Source of the DNA: JAFGHJ01 sp964525555
GTDB taxonomy: Bacteria > Hydrothermota > UBA3072
Assembly (NCBI GenBank): GCA_964525555.1
Contig: CAZGHN010000008.1
Location: forward strand, 1-64,000
Direction of reading: 5' to 3'
Length of the DNA: 64,000 bases
Each line of letters opens with the position of its first letter. Position 1 is the stretch's first letter. Under the pieces are notes generated by a model. The model was not told the origin of the DNA. It did no database searches and was given only the letters and a program-made list of their open reading frames with translations. The translations under genes and the position numbers were made by a program. Shown in pieces: positions 15,490-24,088 of the stretch.

Positions 15490-17760
15490 CTAAAACTTGT
15501 AGATAAACTCGATCGATGGAATTATTGGGAGCATATTGAATGGTTCCTTAACAGGAGGTTCTTCATCGTAATCGTAGTAATACATAAAAACATTTTTAGA
15601 ATTCAATACATTATACACACTAAGTTTCACATCCAGCTCGTTATTGCCGAAGTAAAAAGACCTGCCCAAACTCATGTCTAAACGAACATACGGTGGATAC
15701 CTTACTTCGTTTCTATCTCCCTGTAATTCTGTCCATGAAACCTCATCGTCCCCGTAAGGAAAAATTTCCATTCTATGACGAAAACGAGCAAGGTCCGTCG
15801 TGTATGGATTCCCGGTGCAGAAGCCAAACTGGATTCCTGCTTCATATTTTTTCCCTAATAAAGCAAGAAGAGTCGCATGGAGATTATGACTTCTATCCCA
15901 ATCGGTAGGATACGTTTCATCTCCAAAAGTAACATCGGTCTTAAGAAAGGAATAGCTAACCCAGCCCCTTATATTCCCGATTTCCTTTTTTAACAGACAA
16001 TCAAAACCATAAGCTTTTCCACTCCCGGATTCCAGCATAGTCTCATAATATTCCCGATCCGTACTAATTTCAATTTCATCCAGATCTCTCATCGTCAGGA
16101 GACGACTGTATTTCCGATAATAACCTTCTAGGGAAAAATATAAATCCTCTCTCAACCAGCCCTCTAAGCCAAGATTAAAATGATAAGCCTCTTCAGGGTC
16201 ATACGCCCCCCCAAGAGGCACCCAGTAATATATAGGTATATCAATACTTTGAGCAGGACTGTTCCCCAAAATAGATCCGCCCGGGACGATATATTGATGA
16301 AAATTTCCAAAAGAAAACGTTACGGCACGCAAATCATCAAAAAAATATTTCGCCGATAACCTGTAAGCCTGCAAAAAATCCGAATTTCTAACATCAAATT
16401 CTTCGCTCTCTGAATAATAATGAGTTAAAGAAACTCCTCCCAAAAGAAGTATTTTGTCCGATAACTTAAATTTATCTTCCATATATAGGGAAACTCTATT
16501 ACTCCAAATATCATTATACGAATATTCAAAACCCATATTGAAATTAACATTGTACTCAAAAGGACGATAACAGTCACTCAAACCAAAAGTCAATTCATGT
16601 TTACTCAATTTTTTTTCATATTCTGCTCCGCCTGTAAAAACATTTATATTCCCTTTTGTAATAAAAATTGTATCCAGAACCCTCAAGAAAAAATCGTGAT
16701 CGCTATATCCCGCAAACATATGAAACAAATCCCCTTCTGCATTCGCATGATATAAATTTAAAGCTGCGACTTGATTCCCCCAATCAAAAGATATTATTCT
16801 TATTGACTGGTCATCATCATCCCTGATATCAAGAAAATCTCTTCCCATATATCCGCTAAGGACTAAAGACCAATCATCCTTTATATCAGTTTCCCAATGC
16901 ATATAACCATCATAAAAATAATAAGGAAGATCGTAATCGAAAAGGGCAAGAAGTTTATCCGCATAGGTCCTTCGAACAGATAGTAGAAAATTGCTATTTA
17001 TGGAAGGGATCTTGCTGCCAATCGTCAAACCTCCCGATAGGATACTAAGAGAAGCAACACCGGTAAATCCTTCTATTTCTCTACCAACACCTTTTGTATT
17101 CATTTCCAGAACTGAAGATAAAGATGCATCATGCTTAACTGGAATTCCGCTTACATACAATTCCGCGCTCTTTATTGCATTTGAATTGAACGCAGATACC
17201 AGGCCAAATAGATGGAATGGATTTAATAAAGGGATATCATCAATGAGAACAATATTTTGATCGGGCCCTCCACCCCTTACAGAAATTGCGGTAGAAAAAT
17301 CGGAAGATTTCGTAACGCCAGGAAGAGCCTCGAGAGTTCGCATCAAATCTCCCTCAACAAAAGAAGGCAGCATCATTAAATCTTTTTGTGACAGCGAAGC
17401 TGGAGTTATTGAAGCAGAACTTTTAAATTTCTTCTTTTTTGCCGATACCAGTATCCCCTGGACTTCCAGGGGCTCCATATGCATTGCTACATTAACAGTC
17501 ATATATTCTCGTGCGGAAAATTTTATATTTTTTATTATCTGTCCGTAACCCATCATAGAATACCGCACCTTAAATTCATTCAAGGAATCCGATGTTATTA
17601 GACTGTAGTAACCTTTGTCATCCGTCACGGTACCAGATTCCGTTCCAACTATGACTATATTGACCATCTGCAGGGGTTCTTTTGTCGATGCATCATAAAC
17701 ATTACCGGCCAAGACATTATACTTGCCGAGAAGAAGCATAAAACAAAAATAATACAACAT
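15490..17760 (-). CDS. TonB-dependent receptor with carboxypeptidase-like N-domain
   Basis: A 756-residue outer-membrane receptor importing an unknown ligand with energy from TonB. A signal peptide (about 1-18) is followed by a carboxypeptidase-regulatory-like domain (GNVYDASTKEPLQMVNIVIVG; to about residue 95), then a plug domain (about 120-225) with LPSFVEGDLMRTLEALPGV and SVRGGGPDQNIVLIDDIPL. The rest alternates beta strands to a C-terminal FIYKF, the aromatic ending of an OM barrel. It starts with AGGAAAG upstream. The 109-base gap after the TPR gene contains no clear promoter, so it may belong to the same unit as the upstream receptor. Confidence 0.93.
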   Translation of the reverse strand: MLYYFCFMLLLGKYNVLAGNVYDASTKEPLQMVNIVIVGTESGTVTDDKGYYSLITSDSLNEFKVRYSMMGYGQIIKNIKFSAREYMTVNVAMHMEPLEVQGILVSAKKKKFKSSASITPASLSQKDLMMLPSFVEGDLMRTLEALPGVTKSSDFSTAISVRGGGPDQNIVLIDDIPLLNPFHLFGLVSAFNSNAIKSAELYVSGIPVKHDASLSSVLEMNTKGVGREIEGFTGVASLSILSGGLTIGSKIPSINSNFLLSVRRTYADKLLALFDYDLPYYFYDGYMHWETDIKDDWSLVLSGYMGRDFLDIRDDDDQSIRIISFDWGNQVAALNLYHANAEGDLFHMFAGYSDHDFFLRVLDTIFITKGNINVFTGGAEYEKKLSKHELTFGLSDCYRPFEYNVNFNMGFEYSYNDIWSNRVSLYMEDKFKLSDKILLLGGVSLTHYYSESEEFDVRNSDFLQAYRLSAKYFFDDLRAVTFSFGNFHQYIVPGGSILGNSPAQSIDIPIYYWVPLGGAYDPEEAYHFNLGLEGWLREDLYFSLEGYYRKYSRLLTMRDLDEIEISTDREYYETMLESGSGKAYGFDCLLKKEIGNIRGWVSYSFLKTDVTFGDETYPTDWDRSHNLHATLLALLGKKYEAGIQFGFCTGNPYTTDLARFRHRMEIFPYGDDEVSWTELQGDRNEVRYPPYVRLDMSLGRSFYFGNNELDVKLSVYNVLNSKNVFMYYYDYDEEPPVKEPFNMLPIIPSIEFIYKF

Positions 17761-17869
17761 TTAATTCTTTCCTGCTTTCATAAAATTAAACGCTCCAACT
17801 ATTTGTTTACTCATAATGACATCAAAAAAGGGATAAAAGTTCCGAAAGAATTTATTCCATTAACAAAAA

Positions 17870-18640
17870 TTAATCCTGAACTTCGCTCTGGTTTTGATCG
17901 ATTTCTCTAAGTATTTCTTTTGCCCAACCGTATTCCGGATTGACCTCAAGGGCTTTTTTGTAAAATTTTATAGCGGTAGAATCATCTTCTTTTTTTCCGT
18001 AAGCATTACCCAACCATACATATATCTCATCCTTGCCCCAATCGGGGTAAATTCCCTGGTTTTTTTCTTTAAGAAATAACTCTTCCGCTTTTTCGAATAA
18101 TATGATAGCTTTATTCACCCCACCACCGAATATCTTTGGAGTATATAACTTACTGGTCCCTTCTACCATATAAACTCTGGGATTCTCAGGAGCAAGCTTT
18201 TTTGCTTTTTCTAACTCCTGCGCAGATTTCATCCCATTGATCATCCCGAGTTTAGGATTAAACCCTAATTCCATTCCCAGAACCGAAGCGAAAAGAGCGT
18301 GAGAATCGGCAAAATCATCTTTACCTTCTATCGATTTTTGAATCGTTTCTTTCGACGACTCCAGATATTTTTCACTTTCTTCTTTATCGTTATACAAAAT
18401 CGTACAGATTTTATAATTATTAAGAGCAAGATAATAATCCACGAGCCATTCTTTATCTCCAAAAGTGGAAAGCCGTTCTAATTTTGTAGAAATTTCTTTC
18501 AGCTTCTCAATATCTCCTTTATCGGTCGCTTCCTGCTGCTCGGCTTTAATCGTCAATATATGCTTATCAACTGTTTTTTTGTCCTCAGCCTTTAATATTA
18601 ATCCAAAACAAATAATCGCCACTAACAAAACTTTATTCAT
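17870..18640 (-). CDS. Exported TPR-repeat protein
   Basis: A 256-residue protein with a signal peptide (MNKVLLVAIICFGLILKAED) and helical repeats; the last, YVWLGNAYGKKEDDSTAIKFYKKALEVNPEYGWA, is a clear tetratricopeptide repeat, and KSAQELEKAKKLAPENPRVYM is another. TPR proteins serve as periplasmic scaffolds. I choose the ATG at 18640 because GGGAGGT precedes it; a GTG at 18655 would begin inside that site. It starts 11 bases after the stop of the larger receptor gene, so the two are co-transcribed and may be functionally linked. Confidence 0.82.
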   Translation of the reverse strand: MNKVLLVAIICFGLILKAEDKKTVDKHILTIKAEQQEATDKGDIEKLKEISTKLERLSTFGDKEWLVDYYLALNNYKICTILYNDKEESEKYLESSKETIQKSIEGKDDFADSHALFASVLGMELGFNPKLGMINGMKSAQELEKAKKLAPENPRVYMVEGTSKLYTPKIFGGGVNKAIILFEKAEELFLKEKNQGIYPDWGKDEIYVWLGNAYGKKEDDSTAIKFYKKALEVNPEYGWAKEILREIDQNQSEVQD

Positions 18641-18651
18641 CTTTACCTCCC

Positions 18652-20790
18652 TCACATTTGAAAAGATACGCCAAAATAATACAGCCTGCCATAAGAACTC
18701 TCGATCGGTTGATTCAAATCGCCATTGTAGTAACCAAAAATGTTAGTCCTGTTTGTTACGTTATTAACCGCAAAATAGAAAACCGTCATGTTATTGGTAA
18801 AAAAAGAAGCCAGAAAAGATGCACTTAAATCAAGCGTCCAATAAGAGGGAACTCTGCCCGAACGAAAATCTCCACTTGCCGGAGTAAAAGGCTTTCCTGT
18901 TGCAAACAAATATTTTACTCCTATATTAAAAATCGGAATTGGGTTAACATTTAAAATAGCGGTTAGATTATGAGTAATATCAAAATCGGGAGAAAAAAGA
19001 TCCGGATAATCCTGCCAGTTTCTTCTCGCCTTTAGATAAGAATAGGCAACTCTCCCTTCAACATTGTCAAAACTCTTCTTTATAAAAAAATCAAACCCTC
19101 TCGCATAACCATATCCTGAAGAAACATAATTAAGAGAATCGTGTTCCTTCATCAGCTTTTTGTAATCTTTGTAATAACCCTCCAATCTTATCATTCCTCC
19201 ATCATTTTCCAAAGTTCCGGAAATTATATAGTGTCTTGCTTCCATAGGTTCTAAATTAGGATTCCCATAATCCGGATCGTATCTCCAGGGCTCGTAAAAT
19301 TGGTGAAAAATGCCTGTGGCACAAGATAGAGTAATCTCATTGGCTACCTTCCAGGATAAAGAGAGCCTCGGATCAAAAGCATTTTTTGAACTTTTCGAAT
19401 CCCGGTCAAATCTTAGCCCCGAGGTTAAAGATAAATTGTAAGGAAAGAAAGATGTTCCTTCTACAAAAACAGAATTTATATAACTCTTGTATTCTCTGTC
19501 ATAGTAATTACTTGGAACCGAAGGATCTAATGTATCTTCTTCGGAAGGTAGGAAACCCTCGAAATAACTTTTCCTCTGTTCAAGACCGATGCCCGATTTC
19601 AAATACATCCATGTGTTTTTCTCAAAAACGATTTTTGTCTGGTTAATCTCATCGGTTTCTTCCAAATCGAGAACAAATTCCCCGCCGGAAGTTATTTCCA
19701 TCTGCTTACTAAAATTAGTACGTGACAAATTAAATTTTAAAAAACTATTATCAGATACAGCGTGATCTATAAGCAAATTATAAAGATTACTGGTCTCGTT
19801 TCCCTTATAAATCCCTCCCCAGGTAGGTTCCTGAAGAGAAACACCAACATTATCCTCTTCCCTAAAGAGAAAAATTTTAGCCCGACCTTTTTCGGAATAT
19901 CTTAACGCAAGATTCAAGTTTAGATCATAAGAAAAAGGATATTCTGTAAAGTCATCTCCAACATTATTAAAATCAAACATCAACTTGGTATTGCTGTGAT
20001 TCCCGGAAAAATTAATTCCGAAATTATCGTTCAGGGGAAGACTTCCCATTGTCGATAAAGCTCCAAGTCCCATTCCCAGCGAGATAGACCTCTTTGATGG
20101 CAAATCCAGACTTTCCATCGATAAAATCCCTGAGAGAGCGTTACCGTATTCGGCTCCGAATCCGCCTGAAGAAAAAAAAGTACCCTCTAAAAGAAAAGGG
20201 TTAAAGGTTCCGAAAAATCCGCCTGTCGGTGATTCATATCTATAAGGATGATACACGTTAGCTCCATCGAGAAAAACCTTAGTTTCACTAACCTCTCCAC
20301 CCCTAACAAATAAGCCCGCACCTTCTTCGACCTGCTGTACTCCGGGAAAAGACTTTATAGCCCAGAAAATATCTGCTGCTGCCCCGGGCGTCATAACAAC
20401 CTCTAACGGCGTAAGAGTAACACCGCCTTCTTCTCCCGTTGTAAAAGAAGAAGCTTTAACAGTAACCCCCTCACTTTCGAGAGTCTCTTCTTTCAACCTT
20501 GCTTCTATTTTTATAGTGTTGCCTTTAAGAAATAACTCTTTTCTGAATTCCTCGTACCCAATCATTCTTATCAAAAGATTAAATCTTCCCGTCTCACTGG
20601 TAACAAATCTGAAATTCCCATTTTCATCTGAAGAAGCCCCATCGAGCGTTCCCTCTAAAAAGATATTCACTCCTACAAGGGCCTCGTTTTTCTCGCCTGT
20701 TACCCTCCCCTCGACAACTGTATTACCCAGAAGCAATAACGGCAGAAAGAAAGCAAAGCAGATTTTTTTTATATTGACCTTAACTCTCAT
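18652..20790 (-). CDS. TonB-dependent receptor, second type
   Basis: A 712-residue outer-membrane receptor. Signal peptide, then a carboxypeptidase-regulatory-like domain (VEGRVTGEKNEALVGVNIFL, about 27-105), plug (about 125-230, with AIKSFPGVQQVEEGAGLFVRG and TKVFLDGANVYHPY) and a beta barrel ending YYFGVSFQM. It differs substantially from the receptor at 15490-17760, so this is not a recent duplication. The ATG at 20790 overlaps the regulator gene's end by 11 bases; no strong ribosome site is seen, consistent with coupled translation. Ligand unknown; no SusD partner is present, so sugar uptake is not implied. Confidence 0.93.
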   Translation of the reverse strand: MRVKVNIKKICFAFFLPLLLLGNTVVEGRVTGEKNEALVGVNIFLEGTLDGASSDENGNFRFVTSETGRFNLLIRMIGYEEFRKELFLKGNTIKIEARLKEETLESEGVTVKASSFTTGEEGGVTLTPLEVVMTPGAAADIFWAIKSFPGVQQVEEGAGLFVRGGEVSETKVFLDGANVYHPYRYESPTGGFFGTFNPFLLEGTFFSSGGFGAEYGNALSGILSMESLDLPSKRSISLGMGLGALSTMGSLPLNDNFGINFSGNHSNTKLMFDFNNVGDDFTEYPFSYDLNLNLALRYSEKGRAKIFLFREEDNVGVSLQEPTWGGIYKGNETSNLYNLLIDHAVSDNSFLKFNLSRTNFSKQMEITSGGEFVLDLEETDEINQTKIVFEKNTWMYLKSGIGLEQRKSYFEGFLPSEEDTLDPSVPSNYYDREYKSYINSVFVEGTSFFPYNLSLTSGLRFDRDSKSSKNAFDPRLSLSWKVANEITLSCATGIFHQFYEPWRYDPDYGNPNLEPMEARHYIISGTLENDGGMIRLEGYYKDYKKLMKEHDSLNYVSSGYGYARGFDFFIKKSFDNVEGRVAYSYLKARRNWQDYPDLFSPDFDITHNLTAILNVNPIPIFNIGVKYLFATGKPFTPASGDFRSGRVPSYWTLDLSASFLASFFTNNMTVFYFAVNNVTNRTNIFGYYNGDLNQPIESSYGRLYYFGVSFQM

Positions 20791-21079
20791 CAATTATTTT
20801 TTCCAGATGCTGCAGGTAAACCCTGAAGGCTTTTTTACCTTTCTCCGTTATACTATAAACCGTATTTGGTTTTTTATCTATAAACGATTTCTTTACTTTC
20901 ACATAACCGGCTTTCTCCAGTTTTTCCATATGACTGCTTAAGTTTCCGTCCGTAACCTCAAGCTTTTTTCGGAGATAAATAAAATTTACTTTTCTTGCTG
21001 AATTTAAGATAGTCATAATTCCAAGCCTTATAGGAGCATGAATCAGTTTATTTACTTCCGAAGGATTAAAATCTTCCAT
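20780..21079 (-). CDS. Winged-helix transcriptional regulator (MarR/ArsR-like)
   Basis: A 99-residue DNA-binding protein. The order HAPIRLGIMTIL, FIYLRKKLEVTDGNLSSHMEKLEKAGYVKVKK, then the wing KPNTVYSITEKGKKAF, is that of the HTH_27/PadR-MarR-like small winged-helix group (family match by motif). Such proteins in FCB genomes are often paired with a membrane protein, as here: the start directly abuts the stop of the membrane gene at 21080. It may control the receptor operon in which it lies, with the signal sensed through the membrane partner; that is inference. Confidence 0.87.
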   Translation of the reverse strand: MEDFNPSEVNKLIHAPIRLGIMTILNSARKVNFIYLRKKLEVTDGNLSSHMEKLEKAGYVKVKKSFIDKKPNTVYSITEKGKKAFRVYLQHLEKIIDES

Positions 21080-21673
21080 CTAAATTTCCTTGCCGCTTAA
21101 TCTAATTTTAACCACAATTCCAGGAACAATCATATTTGCAAATATTAGAATAGTAAACGTCAAATTAGTCAGATCCGGGAACAAACCAACAATTACCGCC
21201 CCTACCCAACAAAGAATAGCCGCAAAAACAAATTCTTTCCTCGAAGCAAAAGCTTCGACAAAGAAACCTGCACCGATAAATAAAGCAATAACACTCTCCA
21301 AAAAATGAGTGTATTCAGTAAGCCATAAAATAAACATAGCAAGTATAATACTTATAGTAATACCAACCCAGACCATACCTATCAACTTGCCCGCAAAAGA
21401 TGTAATGCCGGTCATCCTGGCTAATCTCTTCGCAATCCGATAACCAAAAAAGGAACCCACCACCATAATACATGTCCAGTTAAGCCATATAAGATTGTAC
21501 AAAGCACGGTCATGAAGATAAACCGTCAAACCAAGACCTATCAGCGCAAGCACTCCCCATAAAAACTGAATATCTACAGCCCAAAGCCCCGTTTTCCTCA
21601 ACTCTTCATCTGTCTCCCTTAGATGTTTCTTTATTTCCTCCAAACTTTTTTCTGCTTCTTTTTTATCTATCAT
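21080..21673 (-). CDS. Multi-spanning membrane protein, regulator partner
   Basis: A 197-residue integral membrane protein of no family I can name. After a charged, probably coiled N-terminus (KKEAEKSLEEIKKHLRETDEEL) there are about six hydrophobic segments from residue 33 onward. GGAGG precedes the ATG. It is the first gene behind a consensus promoter, and its stop is immediately followed by the winged-helix regulator start. That order suggests the two work as a pair, but the function is unknown. Confidence 0.8.
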   Translation of the reverse strand: MIDKKEAEKSLEEIKKHLRETDEELRKTGLWAVDIQFLWGVLALIGLGLTVYLHDRALYNLIWLNWTCIMVVGSFFGYRIAKRLARMTGITSFAGKLIGMVWVGITISIILAMFILWLTEYTHFLESVIALFIGAGFFVEAFASRKEFVFAAILCWVGAVIVGLFPDLTNLTFTILIFANMIVPGIVVKIRLSGKEI

Positions 21674-21709
21674 TTAAACCTCCTTTCCAAAGTCCTTTGT
21701 TATACAAAG

Positions 21710-21737
21710 ATTATAACGTTTTCTTTATATTTGTCAA
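21710..21737 (-). promoter_or_regulatory. Consensus promoter of the receptor operon
   Basis: Minus-strand TTGACA (21732-21737) and TATAAT (21710-21715) are 16 bases apart, about 40 bases before the ATG at 21673. Confidence 0.85.
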
Positions 21738-21867
21738 GGGTTTATTTACCACGAAGTCACAAAGACACAAAGTTTATTTTTTCTGTTATTTCTACTGCTA
21801 ACTACTCCCTTCTCCCTACTCTCTATTAACTACTGCTAACTGCTTTCTGCTACCTGCTCACTATTCT
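21738..21867. repeat. Intergenic mosaic repeats
   Basis: CCACGAAGTCACAAAGAC (about 21750) is followed by a run of related short words (CTACTGCTAACTAC, CTCCCTACTCTC, CTACTGCTAACTGC, TGCTACCTGCTCAC), an imperfect tandem array up to about 21865. It separates tatD from the receptor operon. Confidence 0.7.
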
Positions 21868-22629
21868 CTATATTCCAAACAATTTTTTCGTATTCTTGTA
21901 AGCTATTTCCGCTACTTCCGAGAAAGGTTTTGATTTTATCTCTGCGATTTTTTTCACAACATATCTTGTATACGCGGGTTCGTTTCTTTTTCCTCTATAC
22001 GGATGTGGCGTAAGATATGGAGCATCGGTCTCAACTAAAATATGTTCAAGCGGTATATCTCTTATTGCAAGTGATATTTTACTACCGTTATATGTAACCA
22101 CTCCCCCAATTCCCAAGTAGAAACCCATCTCTATAATCTTCATGGCAACTTCTTTTTTATTATCAAATGCATGAAAAATGCCTTTACAATTAAAGTTTGA
22201 CGCTACTTCTATCGTATCTTCCAGCGAATCTCTGGTGTGAATAACAACGGGCATTTTTTTCTGTTCTGCAATTTTAAGCTGTTTTTTAAATACCTCTTTC
22301 TGAACTTCTCTAGGAGAAAGATCTCTATAGTAATCAAGCCCTATTTCTCCTATACCAACTACTTTGATGTTTCCTGTTTGCTCTATTATTTCTTTCTCTA
22401 CATTATCATCGTAAAACTTAGCATCGTGAGGATGTACTCCACAGGTTGCATATACACTATCAAATTCACAGGCGATACTTACAGCTTCTTTACTTGAACG
22501 CAAATCCCACCCCGGAACCAAGATTTTTTCTATACCAGACATTTTGGCTCTATTTATAACTTTTTCTATTTCATTTTTAAATCTTCTGTCCTGAAGATGA
22601 CAATGCGAATCGAATATTTTGAAATCCAT
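21868..22629 (-). CDS. tatD: TatD-family metal-dependent hydrolase (DNase-like)
   Basis: A 253-residue TIM-barrel hydrolase of the TatD family; members act as metal-dependent 3'-5' exonucleases in DNA repair or as D-aminoacyl-type hydrolases. The metal site motifs are present: DSHCHLQD at 7-14, the glutamate in GEIGLDYYRD, IHTRD, FHAF and VETDAPYLTP. Length is standard. It follows tatA by 43 bases without a strong ribosome site of its own, so the two form an operon. Despite the name, TatD is not needed for Tat export. Confidence 0.93.
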   Translation of the reverse strand: MDFKIFDSHCHLQDRRFKNEIEKVINRAKMSGIEKILVPGWDLRSSKEAVSIACEFDSVYATCGVHPHDAKFYDDNVEKEIIEQTGNIKVVGIGEIGLDYYRDLSPREVQKEVFKKQLKIAEQKKMPVVIHTRDSLEDTIEVASNFNCKGIFHAFDNKKEVAMKIIEMGFYLGIGGVVTYNGSKISLAIRDIPLEHILVETDAPYLTPHPYRGKRNEPAYTRYVVKKIAEIKSKPFSEVAEIAYKNTKKLFGI

Positions 22630-22672
22630 GATATTAAGGGAGTTTATTTACTATTTTAACGATTAGAATTAA

Positions 22673-22864
22673 TTACTCTTCTTTTTCTTCGGGGGATTTT
22701 AAATCCTCATCCAATTCATCCGTTACATCCTTAAAAGATTTCTTGAACTCTTTTATTGCTTTCCCCATAGACCTACCTATTTCAGGCAGTCTTTTAGCTC
22801 CAAATAATAAGAGGGCAATAATCAATACAAGTATTATTTCCGGCCATCCAATTGGTCCAAACAC
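22673..22864 (-). CDS. tatA: Sec-independent translocase subunit TatA/E
   Basis: A 63-residue Tat pore component: one N-terminal membrane helix (GWPEIILVLIIALLLFGA), the conserved FGAKRLPEIGRSMGKAI hinge and amphipathic helix, and a short acidic tail. It forms the channel for folded proteins across the inner membrane with TatC, which is not in this window. GGAGGAG lies upstream of the ATG. Confidence 0.95.
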   Translation of the reverse strand: MFGPIGWPEIILVLIIALLLFGAKRLPEIGRSMGKAIKEFKKSFKDVTDELDEDLKSPEEKEE

Positions 22865-22882
22865 TATCTCCTCCTTTTTTCT

Positions 22883-22911
22883 ATTCTAAAGATAAAAATA
22901 CAAAAAGTCAA
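22883..22911 (-). promoter_or_regulatory. Sigma-70 promoter of tatA-tatD
   Basis: TTGACT (22906-22911) and TAGAAT (22883-22888) on the minus strand, 17 bases apart. Confidence 0.75.
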
Positions 22912-23040
22912 GACCCTGGCGGATTCTTCGAATCAGTTAAATGGTTAAATAGAAAAATGGCAAAATAGGAAAAAGTAAAAAGGGAGTGGGGTGGCCGATT
23001 TAACTATTCGACAATTTAACTATTTAACTAAGATTTAAAA
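22912..23040. repeat. Covarying hairpin repeat with AT-rich tail
   Basis: GATTC-TTC-GAATC at 22922-22934 is a 5-bp hairpin variant of the GATCC-TTC-GGATC element seen elsewhere. It is followed by the usual CAGTTAAATGGTTAAATAG tail and, near 23001-23028, a CGACAATTTAACTATTTAAC tail. It lies between the divergent promoters of tatA and the operon at 23089. Confidence 0.75.
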
Positions 23041-23054
23041 AATCTTAAAGACAG

Positions 23055-23082
23055 TTGACAAATTTAAATAGTTTTTTAATAT
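23055..23082 (+). promoter_or_regulatory. Promoter giving a probably leaderless transcript
   Basis: TTGACA (23055-23060) and TAATAT (23077-23082), 16 bases apart. The usual start point, about seven bases past the -10, falls on or next to the ATG at 23089, and there is no ribosome binding site. Confidence 0.75.
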
Positions 23083-23088
23083 TCAGAT

Positions 23089-23517
23089 ATGAGCATAATT
23101 GTACTGATAAGTTTTAATTTATTTGTAAGTTCTTCGGTACCACAAGGTTCCACTGCGTATGATACACCTTCCGGTTTTTCTGTAATGATAGGAGGAAAAT
23201 ACATGTTGAATTACGACTTTATAGCTTCATATTATAGTCAGGCAAACTATGAAATCAGGCTTCACGGAATGGTTATCGGGAAAGAATTGTTTATAGGAAA
23301 AAACTTCTCGATCTTGCCGGAAACAGGAGTAGTAAAAGGAAGAAGACTAAGAGAAGGAGCCTCAGAGACTGGGTTCTCTCCTCTTTTACTAATTCGTTTT
23401 GCATATATATTTTCAGTAGAAAGTTCAACTTTTCAAATTGGATTTTCTTTTAGGGAGGCTTTTAATGGTAAAGTTGGTGTTGACTTCATTGATTTTGGTA
23501 TTGGCTTTAGGATGTAA
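23089..23517 (+). CDS. Small exported beta-rich protein, possible OM barrel
   Basis: A 142-residue protein I cannot name. A short hydrophobic N-terminus (MSIIVLISFNLFVSSSV) looks like a signal peptide. The remainder alternates polar and hydrophobic residues as in beta strands (GFSVMIGGKYMLNY, NYEIRLHGMVIGKEL) and ends VDFIDFGIGFRM, the kind of C-terminus seen in outer-membrane proteins, although it is short for a full barrel. No ribosome site precedes the ATG, which falls at the expected transcription start, so translation may be leaderless. Its 3' end overlaps the following lipoprotein gene by 53 bases. It is first in a six-gene operon. Confidence 0.65.
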   Translation: MSIIVLISFNLFVSSSVPQGSTAYDTPSGFSVMIGGKYMLNYDFIASYYSQANYEIRLHGMVIGKELFIGKNFSILPETGVVKGRRLREGASETGFSPLLLIRFAYIFSVESSTFQIGFSFREAFNGKVGVDFIDFGIGFRM

Positions 23518-24088
23518 AAATTCTTTCTCTACAAGGATGACAGCAAATTATTTTCCATTAAAAACGGAAAATAGTTGGATTTATGACGTAAAAGCTGATA
23601 ACAATTATCAGATTGAAGTAGCGGTAACGGGTAAGGAAATAACAGACGGCGACAGCCTATTTCTAATGGATGTGGGTGGAGAAACAGAACGCTTTCAAAG
23701 AAAACCAGGTGTGGCAAATAGAGTTAGAGAACTTTTTACTACTCATAGAGGATATAAAGTTATATTTGGAATAGTATATGAACCATACCTGATGCTGCCT
23801 CCGATTGAAGGCGAAAATTGGAATAAATCGTATAGTTTTTCTACAGTTCATATGGGTGATTCTTTAGAAAAGATGTTCTTTGTGTCAGTTGATTCGGTTA
23901 TATGTACTTCCATAATAATAAATTCAGAAGAATACGAAAATGTCTATCGTTTAAGAAGGACAATCACTGAAGACGGTATTTCTCTAATTCAATACGAATG
24001 GTTCGCACCCAACATAGGTCTTATAAAAAAAGAGATACCAGCCGATTCAGTTGTTTGGGAACTCGCATCGTTCACAGTAAATGACTAG
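23465..24088 (+). CDS. Lipoprotein of unknown function
   Basis: A 207-residue lipoprotein. The ATG at 23465 follows GGGAGG and gives MVKLVLTSLILVLALGC, a compact signal with lipobox LALGC; an in-frame ATG at 23438 lies further upstream and adds residues unlike a signal. The mature part opens YFPLKTENSWIYDV, a start seen in a widespread set of small secreted proteins of FCB genomes, and is otherwise a beta-rich domain with no catalytic motif. It overlaps the recombinase gene by eight bases. Confidence 0.78.
   Translation: MVKLVLTSLILVLALGCKNSFSTRMTANYFPLKTENSWIYDVKADNNYQIEVAVTGKEITDGDSLFLMDVGGETERFQRKPGVANRVRELFTTHRGYKVIFGIVYEPYLMLPPIEGENWNKSYSFSTVHMGDSLEKMFFVSVDSVICTSIIINSEEYENVYRLRRTITEDGISLIQYEWFAPNIGLIKKEIPADSVVWELASFTVND

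Noticed and set aside
21738..21867. Word-like tandem array as a CRISPR
   Set aside because: Units are short and irregular, there are no constant spacers, and no cas gene is in the window.
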